The position numbers and the translations under genes are program-made. A DNA stretch of 64,000 nt from positions 1 through 64,000 of the forward strand of contig NZ_CAJYTI010000011.1 in NCBI RefSeq assembly GCF_913777625.1, in the 5' to 3' direction. The DNA comes from an uncultured Sphingomonas sp. Lineage in GTDB: Bacteria; Pseudomonadota; Alphaproteobacteria; Sphingomonadales; Sphingomonadaceae. A model generated the notes under the pieces. It saw only the letters and a program-made list of their open reading frames with translations. It had not been told where the DNA came from and did not search any database. Below, piece by piece: positions 57,341 to 64,000 of this stretch (the first letter of the stretch is position 1; every line of letters begins with the position of its first letter).

Positions 57341-57434
57341 GTCATCCCGGCGAAAGCCGGGATCCATTGGGGTCGCCGTACCGGCTTTTGCCATGACGGA
57401 GTGGCGAATGGATCCCGGCTTCCGCCGGGATGAC
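57341..57434. repeat. Dispersed inverted-repeat unit, canonical copy
   Basis: Left arm GTCATCCCGGCGAAAGCCGG and right arm CCGGCTTCCGCCGGGATGAC around a core of about 42 bases, between dnaJ and the methyltransferase gene. Confidence 0.9.
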
Positions 57435-57445
57435 GGGCCGGTGGC

Positions 57446-58114
57446 ATGACCCCCCGCGAACTGCTCGACACTGCCGACGTCCCCGGCGGCGAACCGCTGC
57501 GGCTGTTCCGCCGAGGCGACGATCACATGATCGTGCTCGAACGCAACGAGCTGATGAACAGCCGGATGAGCGGGTCGGAAGAAGCGCTCGCGGTGATGAC
57601 GCTCGAACGGCTCGGCAAGCGCGAGGCGCGGCTGCTGATCGGCGGCTATGGCATGGGCTTCACCCTGCGCGCCGCGCTGGGCGTACTGGGCAATACTGCC
57701 AAGGTGACGGTGGCCGAGCTGGTCCCCAAGATCGTCGACTGGGCGCGCGGGCCAATGGCGGCGCTCACCAATGGATGCCTCGACGATCCGCGCGTGAAGA
57801 TCGTGTTCGACGATGTCGGCCGCGTGATCGCCGACGGGCAGAATGCCTATGACGCGATCCTGCTCGACGTCGACAACGGCCCCGATGGGCTGACGCGCGT
57901 GGGCAACGACAGCCTCTATTCGATGCGCGGCCTCGATTCCGCCCGCCAGGCGCTGCGCCCCGGCGGCATTCTCGCGGTATGGTCGGCGGCGCCCGACCCC
58001 GCCTTTGCCCGCCGGATGCGCGACAGCGGCTTCCAGGTCGAGGAAGTGGCGGTCCGCGCACGCCAGAACGGCAAGGGTCCGCGCCACGTGATCTGGTTCG
58101 GCAAGCGCCGCTGA
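57446..58114 (+). CDS. Spermidine-synthase-like methyltransferase-fold protein
   Basis: A 222-residue Rossmann-fold protein. ARLLIGGYGMGFTLRAALGV is the nucleotide loop, VAELVPKIVDWARG the acidic second strand, and AYDAILLDVDNGPDGLTRVG the fourth strand of the spermidine synthase fold. PGGILAVWSAAPDPAFARRM completes the core. It lacks the N-terminal beta domain of true spermidine synthases, so the reaction is uncertain: methyl or aminopropyl transfer. Common as an uncharacterised sphingomonad protein. Confidence 0.82.
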   Translation: MTPRELLDTADVPGGEPLRLFRRGDDHMIVLERNELMNSRMSGSEEALAVMTLERLGKREARLLIGGYGMGFTLRAALGVLGNTAKVTVAELVPKIVDWARGPMAALTNGCLDDPRVKIVFDDVGRVIADGQNAYDAILLDVDNGPDGLTRVGNDSLYSMRGLDSARQALRPGGILAVWSAAPDPAFARRMRDSGFQVEEVAVRARQNGKGPRHVIWFGKRR

Positions 58115-58194
58115 ACCCTGTGGACAAGGTGCGGCGCTTCTGACCTATTTCGCCCCAAGGCCCACCGCGCTCCGGCGCAATGCGAGGCAGGACC

Positions 58195-59820
58195 ATGGGG
58201 ATGGATCGGACGTCGGGCGGCCTGGCCGCGATGCTGCTGGCAGGCAGCTTCCTGCTCCTCGCGGCACCCGCCGCCGCACAGACCGAGCCCCAGAAGAAGC
58301 AGGACGAGCTGGTCGTCCGCGGCCAGCGCATGCCCGCTGCCGAAGCGCCGCGCTCGGCGACCTGCGAGGCGTTGGCCCGCAATCCCTATTTCGCGGCGCT
58401 GAGCGGCTTCGCGGCCGACAAGGACGTCCTCGGCCCTACCGTGTACCTGCCCACCCGGTTGCCGCGAAACCCCGACTATAGCGCCCCGCCGCTGGTGCCG
58501 CCGGGCGCCCCGATCCCAAAGGCACCGAAGAGCCGCTTCGGCACGGCCCTGCTCTATTCCGGCGTGATCGACGCCGCAGGCACCACCTCCGATGTCGCGA
58601 GCACGGGCGACGACGGCAGCGCCGCAAGCGGATCCCCGGTGGCCGCCAATGCCTCGGCCGACGATGTCGCCGCCGCCTGCCGGGCCAGGTACCAGCCCAA
58701 TGCCGGCAGCCCGGAAGTGACCAGCCGCCCGGTAAACATCCCGGTCGAGTTCGCCGGCCCGACGTCCAAGACCGATACCCGCGCCTCGCGCATCGCGCAT
58801 GATGACACGCTGCCGATCGCGCTCCAGCTGTTTGACCAGCGCCGCTTCGCGGAGTCGCTGGTCTGGTTCAAGCGGGCCGCGAGCAAGCTGCCGCTGGGCG
58901 CGGGCGGTGACGAGGCCGCGCTCTATATCGGCAAGCTCTACCTCATGGGGCTCGGCGACCGGAGCGATCCGGCCGAGGGCGTGCGCTGGCTGGAAAAGGC
59001 CGCGACCGCGCGCTTCAGCCCGATCACCGACACACCGATGTTCAACCCCGACGTGCCCGAGCTCAACACCGCCTCGGGCGAGGCGTCGGTGATCCTCGGC
59101 AATGTCTATCGCACCGGCTTCAAGGGCATCGCCAAGGATCCCGAAGCCTCGCGCAAATGGTTCGCGCGGGCCCTCGCGGTAGGGCATGTCCCCGCCGCCA
59201 AGATGCTCGGCGACCTCTACCGCGACGGCGTCGACGTGGCCCGCGATCCCGCCAAGGCCGCATCCTATTACCGCCAGGCCGCCAAGCTCGACCTGCCAGC
59301 GGCGCAGGTGGCGCTGGCCCAGCTGCTGGAGACCGGCGACACGGGCGTGAAGGCGGCCCCCAAGGAGGCGCTCGCCTGGTACCGCGCCGCGGCCCGGCAC
59401 GAGAATCCTGACGCGCTCTACGCGCTCGCCCGCGCCTATGATCTCGGCCAAGACGTGCCCGCCAATCTGGACGAGGCGCTCGGCCTCTACAAGCGTGCCG
59501 CACTTGCCGGCAGCGCGGGTGCGATGACCGCGCTCGGCACCTATTTCTACGAGGGCAAGCAGGTGGCCAAGGACGCAGCCGCCGCCCGCCGCTGGTTCGA
59601 GCAGGGGGCGAAGCGTGGCGATGCGGACGGCATGGTCGATCTGGCGGCAATGCAGATCCAGGGCCAGGGCGGCGACAAGGACGTGGTGCAGGCCTGGGTC
59701 TGGCTCAAGCGCGCCGCGACGCTGCGCCATCAGGCCGCCCCCGATGCCGTCGCGGCGCTCGAACGCCGCATGACCCCGGCCGAACGCGCCGCGGCGCTGG
59801 GCGCACTCGGCACGCGCTGA
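58195..59820 (+). CDS. Exported Sel1-repeat protein
   Basis: About 541 residues with a signal (LAAMLLAGSFLLLAAPAAAQ). After a linker region come at least six Sel1-like repeats: AALYIGKLYLMGLGDRSDPA, EGVRWLEKAA, AKMLGDLYRDGVDVARDPAK, AASYYRQAAK, ALYALARAYDLGQDVPANLD, MTALGTYFYEGKQVAKDAAA and MVDLAAMQIQGQGGDKDVVQ. Sel1 repeats mediate protein contacts, often in signalling or envelope biogenesis. Starts at 58180, 58195 or 58201 are possible. Partner unknown. Confidence 0.82.
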   Translation: MGMDRTSGGLAAMLLAGSFLLLAAPAAAQTEPQKKQDELVVRGQRMPAAEAPRSATCEALARNPYFAALSGFAADKDVLGPTVYLPTRLPRNPDYSAPPLVPPGAPIPKAPKSRFGTALLYSGVIDAAGTTSDVASTGDDGSAASGSPVAANASADDVAAACRARYQPNAGSPEVTSRPVNIPVEFAGPTSKTDTRASRIAHDDTLPIALQLFDQRRFAESLVWFKRAASKLPLGAGGDEAALYIGKLYLMGLGDRSDPAEGVRWLEKAATARFSPITDTPMFNPDVPELNTASGEASVILGNVYRTGFKGIAKDPEASRKWFARALAVGHVPAAKMLGDLYRDGVDVARDPAKAASYYRQAAKLDLPAAQVALAQLLETGDTGVKAAPKEALAWYRAAARHENPDALYALARAYDLGQDVPANLDEALGLYKRAALAGSAGAMTALGTYFYEGKQVAKDAAAARRWFEQGAKRGDADGMVDLAAMQIQGQGGDKDVVQAWVWLKRAATLRHQAAPDAVAALERRMTPAERAAALGALGTR

Positions 59821-59913
59821 GGCTTTCCCCAAGAGTCATCCCGTCTGCGGAACGACATGGCGGGCTCGTGCATTTTTCGCGCTGCAAGCACGTGCCCAGA
59901 AGGAATACCGTTG

Positions 59914-60291
59914 ATGTCCGATACGCCCGAAACCACCAGCCTGCTCGTCACCGCCCGGGTCGACGGCCTCAAGGTCCGCAGCCGCGACGGCGATTCGCTG
60001 GGCTCGGTCCAGGCGCTGATGGTGGAGAAAGGCAGCGGCCGCACACTCTACGCGGTGCTCAGCCTCGGCGGCTTTCTGGGCATGGGCAAGAGCTACTATC
60101 CCCTGCCCTTCGAGCTGATCGCCTATGATGCGGGCGGCGACGATTATGTCGTGACGATAGACCGCCGCGTGCTGGAAGGCGGCCCGAGCTGGGCGAGCAA
60201 CGCGCCCGAATTCACCCAGGCCTATGCCGATCGCGTCTCGGGCTATTACGGCCTCTCCGCCGCGCGGGTGGACCGGGTGGCGCAGGACTGA
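59914..60291 (+). CDS. PRC-barrel domain protein
   Basis: A 125-residue protein with a PRC-barrel: GLKVRSRDGDSLGSVQALMV, EKGSGRTLYAVLSLGGFLGM, GKSYYPLPFELIAYDAGGDD, YVVTIDRRVLEGGPSW. PRC barrels are found in RimM and photosynthetic reaction-centre H subunit, but stand-alone ones are common stress-associated proteins. AAGGAA precedes ATG 59914. Confidence 0.85.
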   Translation: MSDTPETTSLLVTARVDGLKVRSRDGDSLGSVQALMVEKGSGRTLYAVLSLGGFLGMGKSYYPLPFELIAYDAGGDDYVVTIDRRVLEGGPSWASNAPEFTQAYADRVSGYYGLSAARVDRVAQD

Positions 60292-60296
60292 CCCCA

Positions 60297-60494
60297 ATCC
60301 TCCCCTGTAAGCGGAGGTGGCGCGCGCAGCGCGACGGAGGGATGTAGACGCCTAAACTGCGGTCTACCGCAACAGCCGGGACACCCCCCCACCACCGCCT
60401 TCGGCGGCGGTCCCCAGCGTCGGGTCGATCATGCCGCCAGCATGATCTTGGATTGCCGGGGGCAATCCAACCCGACGCTCCTCCAGGGGAGGAT
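60297..60494. repeat. Structured intergenic element with nested hairpins
   Basis: Outer inverted arms ATCCTCCCCTG (60297-60307) and CAGGGGAGGAT (60484-60494) enclose ACCGCC-TTC-GGCGG and a three-way junction at 60416-60479: outer stem AGCGTCGGG/CCCGACGCT holds hairpins ATCATGC-CGCCA-GCATGAT and TTGGATTGCC-GGG-GGCAATCCAA. It shares GGAGGTGGC...GACGGAGGG with 17871-18000. Confidence 0.75.
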
Positions 60495-61396
60495 CAAGTA
60501 CCTCGTCGCAAGCGCTTCGCCAGGCCTTGGCCGCCGATTCGCTGCATTGCCCGCTTCGCCAGCGAAACCGCAGCGTCGAAGCCCATCAGCGCCGCCAGCA
60601 GCATCCGGTTCGCCAAGGTCGGGCGGAGCAGCAGCAGGTCGACACAGGCGACGCCCCCGCTCGCCATCTGGCGCTTGTGCTGGCCTTCCCCTTCCGTGAA
60701 GTCGAACCAGGCGAAGCGGTCGCCGAACAGGTCGCGCAGCGCTTCCAGTTGCAGCACCGCGCCCGGGGAGAGCGCCGCGACGTCGGGATCATGGCCGACA
60801 TGGGTGTAGCGCAACGTGTCCGCGTCCGCCGTGCAGCACAGATAGGCGATCGGCCGATCCTGCAGATAGAGCAGCCACGCCCGCACGCGATCCTCGGCCG
60901 CCAGCCGCTGCAGCATCGCGAGATCCTCGGGCAACCCCGCCCCCAGCAACCGCTCCTGATAGGTCCGCGCCGACACCGCGCGGGCGAGCGGATGGAAGAT
61001 TGCCAGTTCGTCCGCTGTGCGGAAGCGGCGCACGTCGAGCTGCCCGCCCGAGTCCGCTGCCAGCCGCTTCGCCTTGCGCTTGAGGCTCTGCCGGCTGTTG
61101 GCCGACAGCGCGGCGAACCAGCGATCGAACCCGATCGACAGGTCGACGAAGCTGCGTGTGTAGCGCTGCCGCACCAGCGCCAGCAGGCCGCCTCGCCGCA
61201 GGGTTTCGACCTGCGCTTCCGGCAGCGAGGTACCCAGATAGCCGTCGGCATCGCGCGGCAGGTCAGGGAGGGCAGGCGCATCTCCGGTGCGCGCCTGCCG
61301 CAGGTTGCACGGCACCCGTACCAGCCGTCGCCGCACCGTGCACAGCGTCCGCGCGCCGATCATGAAGCGCAGCGGCACCGAGGCGGCGCCACTCAC
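60494..61396 (-). CDS. GNAT-fold (BioF2-like) acyltransferase
   Basis: A 300-residue protein. SFVDLSIGFDRWFAALSANS, RQSLKRKAKRLAADSGGQLD and VRRFRTADELAIFHPLARAV begin the domain; RAWLLYLQDRPIAYLCCTAD, YTHVGHDPDVAALSPGAVLQ and LEALRDLFGDRFAWFDFTEG, EGQHKRQM complete the GNAT-like half of FemAB/BioF2-type (DUF6-like) transferases, which act on cell-wall or polysaccharide precursors. The GTG start at 61396 overlaps the stop of the deacetylase (GTGA), so the pair is coupled. A role in exopolysaccharide modification is likely but unproven. Confidence 0.8.
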   Translation of the reverse strand: MSGAASVPLRFMIGARTLCTVRRRLVRVPCNLRQARTGDAPALPDLPRDADGYLGTSLPEAQVETLRRGGLLALVRQRYTRSFVDLSIGFDRWFAALSANSRQSLKRKAKRLAADSGGQLDVRRFRTADELAIFHPLARAVSARTYQERLLGAGLPEDLAMLQRLAAEDRVRAWLLYLQDRPIAYLCCTADADTLRYTHVGHDPDVAALSPGAVLQLEALRDLFGDRFAWFDFTEGEGQHKRQMASGGVACVDLLLLRPTLANRMLLAALMGFDAAVSLAKRAMQRIGGQGLAKRLRRGT

Positions 61397-62343
61397 CCCG
61401 CCCGCTCCTCGACCAGGTTGGACCAGAGCTGCTCGGCCTGGCGCAGGCCGGTGCGCAGATAGCTGGAGACCAGCGGCGCATCGTCCTGGTCGAGCGGCAG
61501 CGGCGGCCGGTCGGCAAAATGGGCGGTCGGCAGTTCGTCCCGCCGTGCCGCAAGCATCCGGCACAGGGCCTCGAACCGGCGGACATGCACCGCATTGGGC
61601 CGGGTGCCGGCGCGGTTGGCGAGTTCGAAGCCGTGGCTGACGATCGTCACCGCCGCATGGCGCTCGCGCACCGCATGGTCGAGCGCCGCCTGCATCTCGC
61701 CCACCGACAGCGCGCAGATCTGGAAGTGGCGCAGCCGGGCACCGGCGTCGATCAGCGTCACCGGTACTTCGACCAGCCCCTCGTGCAGCACCGGCGCGAT
61801 CCGGCGCGGGACGAGCGAAATCGCACTCGGCCAGGGATGTTCGGAGCCGTCATGGCTCGAATCATAGACGAAGCCCTGCGCCGCCAGGGCGGCGAGCGTC
61901 GCGTCGTTCGCGGCATAGCTGCCGGCGCGGAAGGCGATCGGCGCCGGTGCCCCTGCCTCCATCAGCAGCGCCCGGGCCCGGGCGATCAGGTCGGCCTGCG
62001 CCTCCGGGGGATATTCGACCAGCTCGAACCGCCCCGCCCGCCGCTTGCGATCGCGCGCGGTGGCGTCGGACCAGGCGGGATGGAGATGCAGCTGCACTTC
62101 CTGCCCCGCCGCACGGATGGCCTCGACCACTGCCGCGATCGGCGCCAGCCCGTGCACCAGCGCCGGCATCGGATCGACGAAGAAGCACGCCTTCAAGCCA
62201 TGTTCGGCCAGCCGCGCGAGCTGCCAGCCCACACCCACCCCGGCAGGCTCGAACGAGCGCGCCACCATCTCCGCCAGATCGAGACCGGCGACGTGGTGGC
62301 GCCACATCAGCTCGGTATCGATCGTCAGGAACACAAACGGCAT
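61393..62343 (-). CDS. Polysaccharide-deacetylase-like protein
   Basis: A 316-residue NodB-like domain protein. MPFVFLTIDTELMWRHHVAG gives the first acidic motif; QEVQLHLHPAWSDATARDRK provides the metal-ligand His residues; PIAFRAGSYAANDATLAALA, AQGFVYDSSHDGSEHPW is the third motif; VTIVSHGFELANRAGTRPNA carries the late His. Likely acts on N-acetylated exopolysaccharide or a surface glycan. Coupled with the acyltransferase gene. Confidence 0.85.
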   Translation of the reverse strand: MPFVFLTIDTELMWRHHVAGLDLAEMVARSFEPAGVGVGWQLARLAEHGLKACFFVDPMPALVHGLAPIAAVVEAIRAAGQEVQLHLHPAWSDATARDRKRRAGRFELVEYPPEAQADLIARARALLMEAGAPAPIAFRAGSYAANDATLAALAAQGFVYDSSHDGSEHPWPSAISLVPRRIAPVLHEGLVEVPVTLIDAGARLRHFQICALSVGEMQAALDHAVRERHAAVTIVSHGFELANRAGTRPNAVHVRRFEALCRMLAARRDELPTAHFADRPPLPLDQDDAPLVSSYLRTGLRQAEQLWSNLVEERAG

Positions 62344-62472
62344 GCCGGGTCTCGCTAGCGCCCCCGCGCGGGGTCGGTCGGTGTCCGGCGTACCCCCAGC
62401 ATCATGAAGAATTCACGAAGGCAGCTGCGCCTCTGTGCGGAAATGCGCTGCGGCGACGTTCCAACCTGCCGC

Positions 62473-64000
62473 TCAGGGCTTGATCCCATAGCGGGCATAG
62501 TCCGCATCGACGCGCGGCCAGATCAGCCGGGCCGCCGCGAGATCCTCGGCCGCCGCCTTGTCGCCCGCCTTGCTGCGGATCACCCCGCGCAGGAACAGGC
62601 TGGAGCTTTGCAGCGGCGCCACCTCCAGCGCGGCATTCAGATCCGCCAGCGCATCGTCCATCCGCCCCATCCGGAAATAGACCATGGCGCGGCTGTCGAG
62701 GATCGAGGCGGGCTGCTCGGCCAGCTCGATCGCCTTGGTGCAGTCCTTCAGCGCCCCCTCCAGGCCGATATTGCCCGTTCCCTTGATCCAGCAGCGGCTG
62801 TTGAGCAGCAGCGCGTTCCCCGGCGACTTGGCGATCACCGGATCGAGCACCGCCACGCCTTCCGCCGCACGGCCCGCTTCGCCGAGCAGTTCCGCCTCGA
62901 GCGTCACGAAGCCGTTGCGCTCGCTGCCGCCCTTGGCCACCCGCTCCGCCGCCATCGCGACGGCCGCGTCGGTCTGACCGACATGCGCGGTATAGGTCGC
63001 CAGCAGGTTGGCGACTTCGGCATTACCCGGATCGAGCGCCTTGGCCGCCTGCGCATCGGCGAGCGCGCCCTTGTCGTCGCCCAGCGCCGCCTTGATCCCC
63101 GCCCGCTGCGTATACAGCCCCACGCTCGCCTGCAGCCCGATGGCATGGTCGAGATCGGCGAGCGCGGCCTTCCAGTCCCAGATGCCGGCAAAGAAATTGG
63201 CGCGGCTGCTCCACGGCCCGACGTCCTTGGGATTGGCGGCGATCGCGGCGGCATAGGCGTCGAGCAGCGGCTTGAGCCCACCGCTGCGCTTCGCCTCGGC
63301 GACCACCTTCCAGCGCGGCGCCACCTGCTCGGGGCCAAGCGCGGTCAGCAGCCGCGTCTTGGCGAGCGCCACCTGCGCGCGCACATCGGCCACCTTGGCC
63401 GCCGGCACCTCGGCCGCATCGGGGCTGCTGCGGTCCTCGACACGCAGTTCGCCCGCCTCCAGCGTGACCTTGCGGATCAGCGCGCGGCCGGCCAGCGAGG
63501 CGGGCAGCGTCTGGTCGCCGTCGAGCGCAAAGCCCTTGCCGCCATCGGGAAGCCGGATGCGCCAGCGCGCGACACCGCTGGCCAGGTCGTTGACCGCGAC
63601 CGGGATGTCCGCCCATTCGGCACGGGTGCGATCCGGCTCGAAGCCCAGGCCGCTGATCGTCTTGTCGAGCACGGTCTTGAACCGGCCCTCCTCGCGATAC
63701 CAGGGCGAGCTGGCGATGCCGCGCACCGTCACCGTCGTCGCCGCGGCATCGCCGTCATAGGCAATGCTGCGCTCGGCGATCAGCCCGTCGCTGACGAAGC
63801 CATTGGCAAAGTTGCTCGCCATCTGGTCGAGCTGCTCCTTGGTCGCCTGGCCCGATCCGGCATGGACCATTTCGGCAAGCGGCCCGCGCATCGTCAGCTT
63901 GAGGGTGAACGGCGTCGGCAGATCCAGCCCGGCACGCTGATCGAGGTCGACCTCCGCCTCGAAGGTCGGCCGCGCCGATGCCCGCACCGGCAGCGCAAGC
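62473..64000 (-). CDS. Large TPR protein (DUF3857/transglutaminase-type), N-terminal part outside the window
   Basis: About 509 residues of the C-terminal part, frame open to the right edge. The first part is beta-rich (FTLKLTMRGPLAEMVHAGSG, RSIAYDGDAAATTVTVRGIA), resembling the tail of DUF3857/transglutaminase-like proteins. From about residue 230 TPR repeats follow: DAYAAAIAANPKDVGPWSSR, DWKAALADLDHAIGLQASVG, GALADAQAAKALDPGNAEVA, GALKDCTKAIELAEQPASIL, DALADLNAALEVAPLQSSSL. The full protein is probably over 900 residues and periplasmic. Function unknown. Confidence 0.72.
   Translation of the reverse strand, partial: LALPVRASARPTFEAEVDLDQRAGLDLPTPFTLKLTMRGPLAEMVHAGSGQATKEQLDQMASNFANGFVSDGLIAERSIAYDGDAAATTVTVRGIASSPWYREEGRFKTVLDKTISGLGFEPDRTRAEWADIPVAVNDLASGVARWRIRLPDGGKGFALDGDQTLPASLAGRALIRKVTLEAGELRVEDRSSPDAAEVPAAKVADVRAQVALAKTRLLTALGPEQVAPRWKVVAEAKRSGGLKPLLDAYAAAIAANPKDVGPWSSRANFFAGIWDWKAALADLDHAIGLQASVGLYTQRAGIKAALGDDKGALADAQAAKALDPGNAEVANLLATYTAHVGQTDAAVAMAAERVAKGGSERNGFVTLEAELLGEAGRAAEGVAVLDPVIAKSPGNALLLNSRCWIKGTGNIGLEGALKDCTKAIELAEQPASILDSRAMVYFRMGRMDDALADLNAALEVAPLQSSSLFLRGVIRSKAGDKAAAEDLAAARLIWPRVDADYARYGIKP

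Noticed and set aside
57916..59832. A 638-codon minus-strand open frame opposite the Sel1-repeat gene
   Set aside because: Antisense shadow crossing a gene boundary; no recognisable domains.

Overview
The window is 64 kb of GC-rich alphaproteobacterial chromosome, most probably Sphingomonas or a close Sphingomonadaceae relative. Support comes from dense high-GC coding with strong third-position bias, the hrcA-grpE cluster next to rph-rdgB, a TorF-type putative porin, an ATP12-family chaperone, alphaproteobacterial LexA boxes (GAAC-N7-GAAC) and EcfG-type general-stress promoters (GGAAC-N16-CGTT). Both ends cut through genes: purL at the left and a large TPR protein at the right.

Layout. 1-4.8 kb: 3' part of purL, then a membrane histidine kinase, a stand-alone receiver and a FixJ-type regulator; kinase and regulator each have a similar palindrome upstream. 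4.8-10.5 kb: a Pro/Gly-rich lipoprotein divergent from a large TbpB-like surface lipoprotein on a Thr-Pro stalk, translationally coupled to a Slam-type outer-membrane translocon. 10.6-15.7 kb: a globin-coupled chemotaxis receptor, a decayed membrane-protein gene and LexA-controlled uvrA. 15.7-19.6 kb: accessory region with an AT-rich gene whose N-terminus looks like a proteasome/HslV-type Ntn hydrolase, two antitoxin-like genes (one decayed), a cupin gene with two nonsense codons, and a sphingomonad HTH protein. 19.6-30.3 kb: beta-helix protein, cspA, grpE-hrcA, rph-rdgB, a MarR-like regulator, tRNA-Tyr, an M28 peptidase and rlmB. 30.4-39.7 kb: glnD, stress-type small envelope proteins, OsmC, a glycosyltransferase and a TMEM175-like channel. 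40-46.1 kb: recN with its own LexA box, bamD, manA, a glycine-zipper protein and a small accessory cluster with a SUKH protein. 46.4-53.4 kb: crcB-rluC, a HAD/ATP12 operon, gmk, fumC and a TorF porin. 53.5-64 kb: copper chaperone, dnaK-dnaJ, a methyltransferase, a Sel1-repeat protein, a PRC-barrel protein, an acetyltransferase/polysaccharide-deacetylase pair and the cut TPR protein.

The genes form several visible circuits: SOS repair (uvrA, recN), heat shock (dnaK, dnaJ, hrcA, grpE with RpoH-like sites), a probable general-stress set with EcfG-like promoters (34322, 36734, 44017, 50363 and possibly 38370), and envelope biogenesis (bamD, Slam, several lipoproteins). About eight copies of a roughly 95 bp inverted-repeat unit, plus other palindromic repeats, fill many intergenic gaps. 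No CRISPR array, insertion sequence, integrase or prophage was seen.
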